A stretch of 64,000 nt of DNA from Clostridiales bacterium (GTDB lineage Bacteria; Bacillota; Clostridia; Oscillospirales; Oscillospiraceae). The translations under genes and the position numbers were made by a program. The notes under the pieces are model-generated. The model saw nothing but the letters and a program-made list of their open reading frames with translations, was not told where the DNA came from and made no database searches. Positions 8,968-22,131 of this stretch are shown here, in pieces (positions within the stretch are counted from its first letter, which is position 1; each line of letters begins with the position of its first letter). Location of the stretch: positions 25,781 to 89,780 of the forward strand of contig JALFAD010000069.1 of assembly GCA_022772525.1 (NCBI GenBank). The letters run 5' to 3'.

Positions 8968-10242
8968 ATGGGTAATTCTGCGATTGTCGGCATCAACTGG
9001 GGTGACGAAGGCAAGGGCCGCATGGTTGATCTTCTGACAGATCACTTTGACGTGGTCGTTCGCTATCAGGGCGGCGGCAACGCCGGTCATACCGTAGTAA
9101 ACGATCTTGGCAAATTCGCTCTGCACCTGCTCCCTTCCGGCATTTTCCGAAAGGGCGTTGTGAATATTCTGGGCAACGGTGTGGCGCTGGATCCCGAAAA
9201 TCTCTGGAAGGAAATTGAAGACGTTACCAGTCAGGGGGTCTCCATTACCCCTGAAAATCTGAAAATCAGTGATCGGGCTTCCCTGCTGCTGCCTTGGCAC
9301 CGGGAACTGGACGGGCTGGAAGAAGCTCGCCTGGCGGACAAAAAGTACGGCTCCACCAAACAGGGTATTGCCCCCTTCTATTCCGACAAGTATCAGAAAA
9401 AGACGATCCTTGCCGGTGAACTGCTGTACCCTGAGCATCTGCGGGAGCACCTGAAAGATCTGATGGAGTGGAAGAATTTGACTCTGACCAGGGTGTACGG
9501 CGCAAAACCTGTCACCATGGAAGATCTGGAAGTCTGGATTGATGTCTACTGTAACAAGATCAAGCCCTTTATTTGCGACACCGGTGCGTTCCTGCGGAAA
9601 GCCCAGGCGGAAGGAAAGCAGATTCTGTTTGAGGCCCAGCTGGGCGCCCTGCGTGATCTGGATTATGGCATCTATCCCTATACCACTTCCTCCAATGCCA
9701 TTGCCGCCTACGCCCCCGTGGGTTCCGGTCTGCCCTCCGCGAAAATTGACGAGGTCATTGGCGTGGTGAAAGCCTACTCCACCTGTGTCGGTGAAGGCCC
9801 CTTTGTCTGTGAGATGTTCGGTCAGGAAGCGGAAGAACTGCGTAAAGCAGGCTTTGAGTACGGCGCGAAGACCGGCCGTCCCCGTCGTGTCGGTCCTATC
9901 GACATTGTTGCTACCCGCTACGGCATCCATGTGCAGGCGGCTACCAACGTGGCTCTGACAAAGCTGGACGTTCTGAGCTATCTGGACAAAATCCCTGTCT
10001 GCACCCACTACACCATTGACGGTCAGATTACGGACGAGTTTCCCTTCCCCTCCCTTCTGAACGATGCGAAGCCAGTCATCGAATACATGGACGGCTGGAA
10101 GTGCGATATTTCCGGCGTTCGGAAATGGGAGGACCTGCCGGAAGCAGCCCGGAAGTATGTAGAATTCATTGAGCAGAATATCGATTGCCACATTGGCTAT
10201 GTCTCCGTTGGTCCCGAGAGAGACAGCATTATTATTCGTTAA
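8968..10242 (+). CDS. purA: Adenylosuccinate synthetase
   Basis: The 424-residue enzyme couples aspartate to IMP using GTP, the first step to AMP. The GTP-binding loop INWGDEGKGRMVDLL, the pattern GGGNAGHTVV and TGRPRRVGPIDIVATRYG are clear. It starts 12 bases after purC with AAGGAGG, and is followed by purB 12 bases on. Length is as usual. Confidence 0.96.
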   Translation: MGNSAIVGINWGDEGKGRMVDLLTDHFDVVVRYQGGGNAGHTVVNDLGKFALHLLPSGIFRKGVVNILGNGVALDPENLWKEIEDVTSQGVSITPENLKISDRASLLLPWHRELDGLEEARLADKKYGSTKQGIAPFYSDKYQKKTILAGELLYPEHLREHLKDLMEWKNLTLTRVYGAKPVTMEDLEVWIDVYCNKIKPFICDTGAFLRKAQAEGKQILFEAQLGALRDLDYGIYPYTTSSNAIAAYAPVGSGLPSAKIDEVIGVVKAYSTCVGEGPFVCEMFGQEAEELRKAGFEYGAKTGRPRRVGPIDIVATRYGIHVQAATNVALTKLDVLSYLDKIPVCTHYTIDGQITDEFPFPSLLNDAKPVIEYMDGWKCDISGVRKWEDLPEAARKYVEFIEQNIDCHIGYVSVGPERDSIIIR

Positions 10243-10254
10243 GGAGAAAGAGAA

Positions 10255-11670
10255 ATGACCGAGAAATACGAGTCCCCGTTGAGTTCCCGCTATGCCTCGG
10301 AGTATATGCTGAAGCTGTTCTCCATGGACACCCGGATCCAGACCTGGCGTAAGCTCTGGGTTTCTCTGGCTAAGGCAGAAATGGAGCTTGGTCTGCCCAT
10401 TACGGCGGAACAGGTTGCCCAGCTGGAAGCGCATATCACGGATATCGACTATGAATGCGCGGCAGCACGGGAAAAAGAGGTACGTCATGATGTGATGGCC
10501 CATGTCTACGCCTATGGCAAGGCAGCGCCGGAGGCAGCCGGCATCATTCATCTTGGCGCAACAAGCTGCTATGTTACGGATAATGCGGATATTGTTATCT
10601 ACCGCGATGGTCTGAAATATCTGCGCGGAGAACTTTTAAAGGTAGTTGCAAATCTGGCAGAATTTGCGAATACCTACAAGGCGATGCCTACCCTTGGTTA
10701 TACCCACTATCAGCCCGCACAGCTGGTCACTGTCGGAAAGCGCGCAACCCTTTGGATGCAGGATTTCCTGGCCGATCTGGAAGAACTGGATTTTGTGCTG
10801 GGAACCATGAAATTTCTTGGCTGCCGTGGTACCACCGGCACCGAGGCCAGCTTCCTGGATTTGTTTGGCGGCGATACCGGGAAGATTGACGAAATGAACC
10901 AGAAAATCAGCGCAGACTTTGGATTCGACAAATGCTTCAGCGTCTGCGGTCAGACCTATCCCCGGAAGCTGGACAGCCGGATCCTGAACGTCCTGTCCTC
11001 CATTGCCCAGAGCTGCTATCGGATGGCAAATGATATCCGTCTGTTGCAGCATGACCGTCAGGTGGAAGAACCCTTCGAAAAGAATCAGATTGGCTCCTCC
11101 GCCATGGCCTACAAGCGCAATCCTATGCGCTCTGAGCGGATTTGCTCTCTGTCCCGCTATCTGATAGCAGACGCTCTGAACGCTCCCATGACGGCCTCTA
11201 CCCAGTGGCTGGAGCGCACGCTGGACGATTCCGCCAACCGCCGCATCTCCCTGCCCGAGGGTTTCCTCTGCGCGGATGCCATCCTGAGGCTGGCTCAGAA
11301 TGTGACCAACGGTCTGCACGTCAATGAAAAAATTGTCGAAAAAACTGTGCGTGAGTATCTGCCCTTCATCGCCACGGAAAACCTGATGATGGAAGGCGTC
11401 AAGCACGGCGGCAACCGTCAGGAACTGCATGAGATCATCCGCAGCTGCTCCATGGACGCCACCGCAAAGATGAAGAACGGTGAGAGCTGGGATCTTCTGA
11501 GCGATCTGGCACAGCACAAGGAGTTCGGCATGACCAAGGAGGAAATGGACGCCGTCATGGATCCTTCCCTCTATACCGGTCGGTGCGCCGAGCAGGTGGA
11601 ACGCTTCCTGGCAGAGGTCAAACCGCTGCTTACTAACGTATCCAAATCGGATACGCAAATCAACCTGTAA
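10255..11670 (+). CDS. purB: Adenylosuccinate lyase
   Basis: The 471-residue lyase releases fumarate from SAICAR and from adenylosuccinate, so it serves both purC and purA products. The fumarase/ASL superfamily signature [15 protein letters not shown] is present near residue 282, as is [12 protein letters not shown] and the [13 protein letters not shown] region with the catalytic His. It is placed 12 bases after purA with an AGGAG site. Confidence 0.95.
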   Translation: MTEKYESPLSSRYASEYMLKLFSMDTRIQTWRKLWVSLAKAEMELGLPITAEQVAQLEAHITDIDYECAAAREKEVRHDVMAHVYAYGKAAPEAAGIIHLGATSCYVTDNADIVIYRDGLKYLRGELLKVVANLAEFANTYKAMPTLGYTHYQPAQLVTVGKRATLWMQDFLADLEELDFVLGTMKFLGCRGTTGTEASFLDLFGGDTGKIDEMNQKISADFGFDKCFSVCGQTYPRKLDSRILNVLSSIAQSCYRMANDIRLLQHDRQVEEPFEKNQIGSSAMAYKRNPMRSERICSLSRYLIADALNAPMTASTQWLERTLDDSANRRISLPEGFLCADAILRLAQNVTNGLHVNEKIVEKTVREYLPFIATENLMMEGVKHGGNRQELHEIIRSCSMDATAKMKNGESWDLLSDLAQHKEFGMTKEEMDAVMDPSLYTGRCAEQVERFLAEVKPLLTNVSKSDTQINL

Positions 11671-11683
11671 CAGGAGACAGAAT

Positions 11684-13234
11684 ATGGACGAAAAAATACT
11701 GGTGCTGGATTTCGGCGGTCAGTACAACCAGCTTATTGCCCGGCGCGTTCGGGAGCAGAACGTTTACTGTGAGATCAAGCCCTATACCTTATCCATAAGT
11801 GAAATCCGCGCTTTTGCGCCAATGGGCATCATTTTTACCGGCGGCCCAAACAGCGTCTACCTGGAGGAATCTCCCCATGTGGATCCAGAGATCTTCCAGC
11901 TGGGCGTGCCCATCCTGGGCATCTGCTACGGCTGCCAGCTCATGGCCCACACGCTGGGCGGTCAGGTGACGGCAGCCCAGAAGGATACCGCCCGAGAGTA
12001 CGGCAAGACGCCAACCTATTACAATACTGACTGCAAGCTCTTCAAGGGCATTCCGGAGCGGGCCATCTCCTGGATGAGCCACGGCGATTATATGGCTAAA
12101 GTCCCTGATGGCTTTGCTTTGGTTGCCCATACCGACGCTTGCCCTAACGCCGCCATTGCTGACGAGACGCGGCGCTTCTACGGTGTGCAGTTCCACCCTG
12201 AGGTAAACCACACCCAGTACGGCGACCAGATGCTGCGTAATTTCCTCTACGAGATCTGCGGTGCCAAGGGCACCTGGACCATGGGAGACTTCTGCAAGAA
12301 TACCGTGGCGCAGCTGCGCCAGACCATCGGCCCCAAGGGCCGGGTGCTGCTGGCTCTGTCCGGCGGTGTGGATTCCTCCGTACTGGCGGCACTGCTGGCC
12401 GAAGCGGTAGGCGACCGGCTGACGGCGGTTTTCGTGGATCATGGCTGTATGCGCAAAAATGAGGGCGACGAGGTGGAAGCCGCTTTCAAAAAGTGGAACA
12501 TCCATTTTGTCCGGGTGGACGCCCAGCAGCGGTTCCTGGACAAGCTGAAGGGCGTGGAGGATCCACAGCGCAAGCGGCAGATCATCGGCGCAGAGTTTGG
12601 CTATGTGTTCCTGGACGAGGCCATGAAATTCGGCATTACCAAGGAGGACTTCTTCGCCCAAGGCACTATCTACCCGGATGTCATCGAATCCGGCGCCGGA
12701 GATGCCGACGTAATCAAGAGCCATCACAACAAGCTTTTGCCACGGGAGGTCATCGAGCAGTTTCAGGCGGTTTTGGAGCCTCTGGATCACCTGTTCAAGG
12801 ACGAAATCCGGCTGCTGGGCAAGGAACTGGGCCTGCCTGACTACTTGGTTCACCGTCAGCCTTTCCCGGGCCCGGGTCTGGCTATCCGCATTCTGGGTGA
12901 GGTCACGAAAGAGAAGCTGGACATTCTCCGGGAAGCGGACTTCATTTTTCGGGAGGAGATTGCCAAAGCCCAGCTGGGTGACATTTGCAGCCAATACTTT
13001 GCGGTGCTGACCAACGCCAAAAGTGTAGGCGTCATGGGCGATGGCCGAACTTACGAAAACGTTCTGGCTCTGCGCAGCGTCACGACCAAGGACTTTATGA
13101 CAGCAGAGTGGACTCGAATTCCTTATGAGGTTCTGGATCGGGTGTCCGTGCGCATCGTTAACGAGGTACCCCGGATCAACCGCATCGTCTATGACATTAC
13201 CAGCAAACCCCCCGCAACTGTGGAGTGGGAATAA
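11684..13234 (+). CDS. guaA: GMP synthase (glutamine-hydrolysing)
   Basis: The 516-residue enzyme makes GMP from XMP with glutamine amide nitrogen. The N-terminal class I amidotransferase has [16 protein letters not shown], the nucleophile in [12 protein letters not shown] and [10 protein letters not shown]. The ATP-pyrophosphatase domain has [17 protein letters not shown] near residue 222, and the dimerisation domain ends [18 protein letters not shown]. It follows purB by 13 bases. Confidence 0.96.
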   Translation: MDEKILVLDFGGQYNQLIARRVREQNVYCEIKPYTLSISEIRAFAPMGIIFTGGPNSVYLEESPHVDPEIFQLGVPILGICYGCQLMAHTLGGQVTAAQKDTAREYGKTPTYYNTDCKLFKGIPERAISWMSHGDYMAKVPDGFALVAHTDACPNAAIADETRRFYGVQFHPEVNHTQYGDQMLRNFLYEICGAKGTWTMGDFCKNTVAQLRQTIGPKGRVLLALSGGVDSSVLAALLAEAVGDRLTAVFVDHGCMRKNEGDEVEAAFKKWNIHFVRVDAQQRFLDKLKGVEDPQRKRQIIGAEFGYVFLDEAMKFGITKEDFFAQGTIYPDVIESGAGDADVIKSHHNKLLPREVIEQFQAVLEPLDHLFKDEIRLLGKELGLPDYLVHRQPFPGPGLAIRILGEVTKEKLDILREADFIFREEIAKAQLGDICSQYFAVLTNAKSVGVMGDGRTYENVLALRSVTTKDFMTAEWTRIPYEVLDRVSVRIVNEVPRINRIVYDITSKPPATVEWE

Positions 13235-16307
<3,073 letters not shown>

Positions 16308-16311
<4 letters not shown>

Positions 16312-17402
16312 TTCGCCAATGTGACAGAAAAATCATTTTGCAGGATGGCACAGAGTTTTATGGCTATGGCTTTGGAGCTTCCGGTGAATGCACTGCGGAA
16401 ATTGTCTTTAATACCTCCATGGTCGGCTATCAGGAAATTCTCTCCGATCCTTCCTATACCGGTCAGGCAATTGTCATGACCTATCCTTTGATTGGAAATT
16501 ACGGTATGTGTGAGGAGGACTATGAGTCTCTCCGCCCCACAGCCAGCGCGATGATCGTACGGGAATACAACGATAAGCCGTCGAATTTCCGTGCCAGTAC
16601 GACATTGGGACAGGTTATGGAAAAGAATGGAATTATTGGAATTGCCGGCGTGGATACCCGGAAATTGACAAAGCATATCCGCGATAAAGGTACCTGCAAG
16701 GTGTTAATTACCGATGCCGCCACCTCAAATCTCGCCGCCTTTGCCCACTTGCAGTCTCTGGCGCTGCCCACGGATCAGGTGTCCCGTGTCAGCGTAAAGG
16801 AACCGTACTTCTCCCCGGCTCAGAACGCAAAGTATCATGTTGCAGCCATTGACTGCGGCATGAAGCAGAATATTGTCCGCCGACTGAACGGCTGGGGCTG
16901 TGACGTCACGGTTTTTCCCTGGAATACCACTGCCGAGGAAATCAAAGCAGTTTCTCCCGACGGCGTGTTTCTGTCCAACGGACCCGGGAATCCGGAGGAT
17001 GTGCAATGCGTTATTCAGCTGGTTCGTCAGCTGCGCGGCAAATTCCCTATGTTTGGAATCTGCCTGGGCCATCAGATTATCGCGCTGGCCTACGGTGCAA
17101 AAACCTACAAGCTGAAATTCGGACACCGCGGCGGCAACCATCCGGTTAAGAATCTGAAAACGGGAAAAGTGGAAATCACGTCGCAGAATCATTCCTATGC
17201 GGTGGATGCGCAGAGTCTTACGGAAACGCCTTTGACCGTTACCCACGTCAACCTTCTGGATAACACCGTGGAGGGACTGGAATGCCAGCGTGATCGAGTC
17301 TTTAGCGTACAGTACCACCCGGAAAGCGCGCCGGGCCCTCAGGACAGCGATTACCTGTTCGGGCAGTTCATTGCGATGATGGAGGAAGCCAAACATGCCT
17401 AA
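16308..17402 (+). CDS. carA: Carbamoyl-phosphate synthase small subunit
   Basis: The 364-residue subunit hydrolyses glutamine and passes ammonia to CarB for arginine and pyrimidine synthesis. The N-terminal DGTEFYGYGFGASGE and the class I amidotransferase triad region (MFGICLGHQIIALA with Cys, FSVQYHPESAPGP with His and Glu) are present. It overlaps purF by 4 bases and carB by 8 bases, so the tail of the run is tightly coupled. Confidence 0.96.
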
Positions 17403-20400
17403 GCGTACAGACATTCACAAAATTCTGGTGATTGGTTCCGGCCCTATCGTGATCGGTCAGGCGGCTGAGTTTGACTACGCCGGCACGCAGGCCTGTCTCG
17501 CCCTGAAAGAGGAAGGATACGAGGTTGTCCTTTGTAACTCCAATCCCGCGACCATCATGACAGACCCCGCCATTGCGGACAAGGTCTACATGGAGCCGCT
17601 GACGCTGGAGTATATCGCCCGGATCGTGCGGTATGAACGGCCCGATGCCATCGTTCCCGGCATCGGCGGCCAGACCGGTCTGAACCTTGCCATGCAGCTG
17701 GAAAAGAAAGGCATCCTGAAGGAATGCCGGACAGAACTGCTGGGAACGCCCAGCTACAGCATTGAGCAGGCGGAGGATCGGGAGCTGTTCAAGGAGCTGT
17801 GCCAGCGTCTGGGTGAGCCGGTGCTGCCCTCCATGATCGCCAATTCCATGGAGGAGGGACTGGAGGCTGCTGCGGAAATCGGCTATCCGGTGGTTCTGCG
17901 CCCTGCCTTTACTTTAGGTGGAACCGGCGGCGGCTTTGCGGATACGGAGGAAGAGTTCCGGGAAATCATGAAAAACGCCCTTGCCCTCTCCCCTGTTCAT
18001 CAGGTTCTGGTGGAGAAGAGTATCAAGGGCTATAAGGAAATTGAATATGAGGTCATGCGCGACAGCAACGATACCGCTATCGCCATCTGTAATATGGAGA
18101 ACCTGGACCCGGTTGGCATCCACACCGGCGATTCCATAGTCGTCTGTCCTTCCCAGACTCTGACCAATAAAGAGTACCATATGCTCCGAGATTCCGCGCT
18201 GAAGCTGATTCGGGCGCTGAAAATTCAGGGTGGCTGTAACGTTCAGTTTGCCTTGGACCCCAATTCCTTCCAGTATTACCTGATCGAAGTGAATCCCAGA
18301 GTTTCCCGCAGTTCCGCGCTGGCATCCAAAGCCAGTGGTTATCCCATTGCCCGGGTTTCCGCCAAAATTTGTGTCGGTATGACGCTGGACGAAATTCCGC
18401 TGGCCAATACCTGCGCGGCTTTTGAGCCGGCCCTGGATTATATCGTCACCAAAATGCCCCGTTTCCCCTTTGACAAGTTCTCCGATGCCAATAACCGCCT
18501 TGGCACCCAGATGAAAGCCACCGGCGAAACAATGAGTGTTGGCAGAACCTTTGAGGAAAGCCTGCTGAAGGGCATTCGGTCTCTGGAAATCGGCATTGTC
18601 CATCTTCACATGAAGAAATTCGATGATTGGACGAAGGATGCGCTGATGGATTACATTCCCATTGGCACCGATGACAGAATCTACGCCATCGCTCAGTTAA
18701 TGCGTTTGGGGGCAGATGTGGACGAGATTGCGGATGCCACCGGAATCGATCGTTTCTTCCTGCGTAAGATTCGAAATATCATCCGCATGGAACGTTTTCT
18801 CAAAGATCATAATGGAGATTCCGCCGCTCTGTTTGCCGCCAAGAAGATGGGCTTCTCTGACCGTGCCGTTGCGGATATTTGGGGTACCAGCGAGAAAAAA
18901 ATCTTCCTGCTTCGGAAGGAGAAGAACATCATTCCGGGTTATCGAATGATTGACTCCTGCGCAGCGGAATTTGACAGCTATATCCCCTATTTCTATTCCA
19001 CCTATGAATCCGAGAATGAATCGGTTGTATCAGATCGCAAAAAGGTCATTGTTCTTGGCTCCGGTCCCATTCGGATTGGTCAGGGCGTGGAATTTGACTA
19101 TTCTACCGTTCATGCCGTTCAGACCATTCGCAATGCCGGCTATGAGGCAATCATCATCAATAACAACCCGGAAACAGTTTCTACCGACTACACCACGTCG
19201 GACAAGCTGTATTTCGAGCCGCTGACAGCAGAAGATGTGATGAACATTATCACGCTGGAGCAGCCTGACGGTGTCATCGCTTCTCTGGGCGGTCAGACGG
19301 CCATCAACCTTGCCCAGCCGCTGACCGACCTCGGCGTAAACATTATCGGTACGGACTGCGCCGCAATCGAAAAAGCCGAAAACCGGGACGCCTTTGAAAA
19401 GCTTCTGCTGGAGCTGAATATTCCTCAGCCCAAGGGCCGTGCGGTGACGAAAATCGAGGATGGCGTTGCCGCGGCAAGGGAAATCGGTTATCCGGTTCTG
19501 GTGCGTCCCTCCTTCGTTCTCGGTGGACGCGCCATGCAGATCGTGTCCAACGAAGCACAGCTCCGCCATTATCTGCAAACAGCAGTTGAAATCGACGCGG
19601 ACAAGCCGGTGCTGGTTGACAAATATATTCGCGGCAAGGAAGTCGAAATCGACGCGATCTGCGATGGAGCGCAGGTATTTGTTCCCGGCATTATGGAGCT
19701 GGTGGAGCGAACCGGCGTGCATTCCGGCGACTCCATTTCTGTCTATCCCCCCTTCTCGATTTCCAACAAGGTCAAGGGCATTATTCTGCAATATGCCAAG
19801 AAGCTTGGCCCCGCCATTGGTATCAAGGGCCTGTTCAACATTCAGTTTATCGTTGACCCGGATGACAATGTATTTATCATCGAGGTCAACCCCCGTTCTT
19901 CCAGAACGGTACCCTTCCTGAGTAAGGCAACGGGCTATCCCCTTGCGGATATTGCGACCCGGGTTGCCCTCGGTCACAGCCTGCACGATCAGGGTGTGGA
20001 CGTGCTCTATCCCGATGAAAAGAAGCGCTATTATGTTAAGGCGCCTGCGTTCTCCTTCTCCAAGCTCCGGGGCCTGGACGCCTACCTCTCTCCGGAGATG
20101 AAGTCCACCGGCGAGGCCATCGGCTATGACAATTCCATGACCAGAGCCCTGTATAAAGCCCTTCAGGCATCCGGTGTGAAGCTTCTGAATTACGGTACTG
20201 TTTTTGCCACCATTTCGGATGAGGATAAGGAGGAGGCGCTTCCGCTGATTCGCCGCTTCTATCAGCTGGGCTTCAATATCGAGGCGACTCCCGGTACAGC
20301 CCTTTTCCTGCGCAAGGATGGCATCAAAACCCGCATCCGCGCTAAGGTTGACGATGGTTCCACCGAGATTCTGGATGCGATCCGCTCCGGCTTTGTGTCC

Positions 20401-20574
20401 TATGTGATCAACACCATGGACGTCCGGTGTGAGGATGTGCATACCGGCTCCAGCCAGATTCGCCGCTGCGCCGTTGAAAACGGCGTTACTGTTCTGACCT
20501 CTCTGGATACGGTGCGTGTTCTGCTGGATGTTCTGGAAGAAATCACTCTGGGAATCGCAACCATTGACGAATAG
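17395..20574 (+). CDS. carB: Carbamoyl-phosphate synthase large subunit
   Basis: The 1059-residue subunit has the two homologous ATP-grasp halves expected of CarB, with GSGPIVIGQAAEFDYAGTQA at the start and GSGPIRIGQGVEFDYSTVHA near residue 555. Other marks are NPATIMTD and NNNPETVSTDY, and an MGS-type allosteric domain at the C-terminus (about 930-1059). It ends the glutamine-use run and is followed by a strong bidirectional terminator. Confidence 0.97.
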   Translation: MPKRTDIHKILVIGSGPIVIGQAAEFDYAGTQACLALKEEGYEVVLCNSNPATIMTDPAIADKVYMEPLTLEYIARIVRYERPDAIVPGIGGQTGLNLAMQLEKKGILKECRTELLGTPSYSIEQAEDRELFKELCQRLGEPVLPSMIANSMEEGLEAAAEIGYPVVLRPAFTLGGTGGGFADTEEEFREIMKNALALSPVHQVLVEKSIKGYKEIEYEVMRDSNDTAIAICNMENLDPVGIHTGDSIVVCPSQTLTNKEYHMLRDSALKLIRALKIQGGCNVQFALDPNSFQYYLIEVNPRVSRSSALASKASGYPIARVSAKICVGMTLDEIPLANTCAAFEPALDYIVTKMPRFPFDKFSDANNRLGTQMKATGETMSVGRTFEESLLKGIRSLEIGIVHLHMKKFDDWTKDALMDYIPIGTDDRIYAIAQLMRLGADVDEIADATGIDRFFLRKIRNIIRMERFLKDHNGDSAALFAAKKMGFSDRAVADIWGTSEKKIFLLRKEKNIIPGYRMIDSCAAEFDSYIPYFYSTYESENESVVSDRKKVIVLGSGPIRIGQGVEFDYSTVHAVQTIRNAGYEAIIINNNPETVSTDYTTSDKLYFEPLTAEDVMNIITLEQPDGVIASLGGQTAINLAQPLTDLGVNIIGTDCAAIEKAENRDAFEKLLLELNIPQPKGRAVTKIEDGVAAAREIGYPVLVRPSFVLGGRAMQIVSNEAQLRHYLQTAVEIDADKPVLVDKYIRGKEVEIDAICDGAQVFVPGIMELVERTGVHSGDSISVYPPFSISNKVKGIILQYAKKLGPAIGIKGLFNIQFIVDPDDNVFIIEVNPRSSRTVPFLSKATGYPLADIATRVALGHSLHDQGVDVLYPDEKKRYYVKAPAFSFSKLRGLDAYLSPEMKSTGEAIGYDNSMTRALYKALQASGVKLLNYGTVFATISDEDKEEALPLIRRFYQLGFNIEATPGTALFLRKDGIKTRIRAKVDDGSTEILDAIRSGFVSYVINTMDVRCEDVHTGSSQIRRCAVENGVTVLTSLDTVRVLLDVLEEITLGIATIDE

Positions 20575-20583
20575 CCCATGCAA

Positions 20584-20616
20584 AAGGCGCTGCCCGAAGA
20601 TTCCGGGCAGCGCCTT
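20584..20616. terminator. Bidirectional terminator between carB and pyk
   Basis: AAGGCGCTGCCCG and its complement form a stem of 13 pairs around a short loop, followed rightwards by GTATTGTTTTT. It ends the long glnN-carB unit and also lies just beyond the stop of the convergent pyruvate kinase gene. Confidence 0.85.
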
Positions 20617-20625
20617 GTATTGTTT

Positions 20626-22041
20626 TTACTCAACAGTTTCGATTTTCATTGTATTGGTATTGCCCTGTTGGCCGTTCACAGGACCGCCTGTCAGGAGAAT
20701 ATTGTCACCCGGCTGAAGGTTCAACGCCTCAACTGCTGCTTTTTTGGCGTAGTAGAACATGACTTCCATGCTGGGGAATTGATCAGCCATCACAGGAGTA
20801 ACGCCCCAACTCATGGACAGGCGACGCCAGATTTTCCGGTCGGTGGTCATGCCGATGATATCGATGGGCGTGCGGAACCGGCTGACCAGCATGGCTGTCT
20901 TTCCGCTGACGGAGCAGACAACGATGGCCTTTGCGTTGACATCAATCGCCATGGAGCAGACAGCGTGGGAAATACAGTCCAGATTGTTCTTTCCGACAAA
21001 TTCCGTGGAACGGAAACGCTGCTTGTAATCCGTATGCTTCTCGGTGTATTCCGCGATATTTGCCATGGCCCTGACAGCCTCCACGGGATACTTACCAGCA
21101 GCGGACTCGCCGGAAAGCATGACACAGGAGGTTCCGTCGTACACCGCGTTGGCAACGTCAGAAATCTCCGCGCGGGTAGGACGGGGATTCTGAATCATGG
21201 ATTCCAGCATTTCCGTAGCGGTAATGACACGTTTACCCAGCAAACGGCACTTACGGGTCAGCTTTTTCTGCACGGCGGGAACCTCCACATAGGGAATTTC
21301 CACACCCAGGTCGCCTCTTGCGATCATGATGCCGCCGCAAGCGGAGCAAATTTCCGTGACATTGTCCACACCGGAACGGTTCTCAATCTTTGCGATAATC
21401 TCAATGTCGCTGCCGCCGTTCTCGTCAAGCAGCTTTTGGATATCCAGAACATCCTGCTTGGTGGACACAAAGGAAGCGGCGATGAAATCCACTCCGTGCG
21501 CAATGCCGAAAAGGATATCAGACTTATCCTGCTTGCTGAGATAGGGGCCGGACATGACCTTATTGGGAAACGACATACTCTTTCTGTCGCTCAGCACGCC
21601 GCCTACCAGACATTTGCAGTGGATATCGTGACCGCTGATCTCCTGCACCTCAAACTGCACCATACCATTATTTACGGTGACAATGTCTCCGGGCTTCAGG
21701 TCCTTATGCAACGCTTTATAGTTCACGCTGACCCGGGTTTCGTCTCCCTCCACCTCATCCGTAGTGAAGGTAAACGCTCCGCCATCCGGAATCATCACTT
21801 TTCCGGATGCAAAAGTACGAATCCGATATTCAGGGCCTTTCGTATCCAGCATGATTGCGATAGGAAGTCCCAGCTTCTGCCGTACCCGCTTAATCAGTTC
21901 AATTTTCTTTGCGTGCTCCTCATGGGTGCCGTGGGAAAAATTCAGCCGCGCAACATTCATGCCGGCAAGGCACATCTGAGTTAAGGTTTCTTCGTTCTCA
22001 CTGGAAGGACCGATGGTGCAAATGATTTTTGTTTTCCGCAT
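20626..22041 (-). CDS. pyk: Pyruvate kinase
   Basis: The 471-residue glycolytic enzyme turns PEP and ADP into pyruvate and ATP. It begins MRKTKIICTIGPSSENEET, with GMNVARLNFSHGTHEEH, the ADP/metal loop MLDTKGPEYR and the active site VEIPYVEVPAVQKK. The ATG at 22041 is chosen because of AGGAGGCG just upstream and the family's usual N-terminus. It lacks the extra C-terminal PEP-utiliser domain found in Bacillus pyruvate kinases. Confidence 0.95.
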   Translation of the reverse strand: MRKTKIICTIGPSSENEETLTQMCLAGMNVARLNFSHGTHEEHAKKIELIKRVRQKLGLPIAIMLDTKGPEYRIRTFASGKVMIPDGGAFTFTTDEVEGDETRVSVNYKALHKDLKPGDIVTVNNGMVQFEVQEISGHDIHCKCLVGGVLSDRKSMSFPNKVMSGPYLSKQDKSDILFGIAHGVDFIAASFVSTKQDVLDIQKLLDENGGSDIEIIAKIENRSGVDNVTEICSACGGIMIARGDLGVEIPYVEVPAVQKKLTRKCRLLGKRVITATEMLESMIQNPRPTRAEISDVANAVYDGTSCVMLSGESAAGKYPVEAVRAMANIAEYTEKHTDYKQRFRSTEFVGKNNLDCISHAVCSMAIDVNAKAIVVCSVSGKTAMLVSRFRTPIDIIGMTTDRKIWRRLSMSWGVTPVMADQFPSMEVMFYYAKKAAVEALNLQPGDNILLTGGPVNGQQGNTNTMKIETVE

Positions 22042-22085
22042 AGTACGCCTCCTGCTTTGTTTTTTAGACATCTTATTCCTTCCAT

Positions 22086-22114
22086 ATTTTATCACGCAGC
22101 CCGGAATCCGTCAA
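22086..22114 (-). promoter_or_regulatory. SigA promoter of pyk
   Basis: On the minus strand: TTGACG (22109-22114), a 17-base spacer and TAAAAT (22086-22091), followed after 45 bases by the pyk start. Confidence 0.7.
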
Positions 22115-22131
22115 TGTTTTTCGTTTTGAAA

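Noticed and set aside
8203..10551. A 782-codon open frame on the minus strand
   Set aside because: It lies opposite purC, purA and purB, has no family motif or ribosome site, and arises from codon bias of the real genes.
19030..20583. A 517-codon open frame on the minus strand
   Set aside because: It is antisense to carB.
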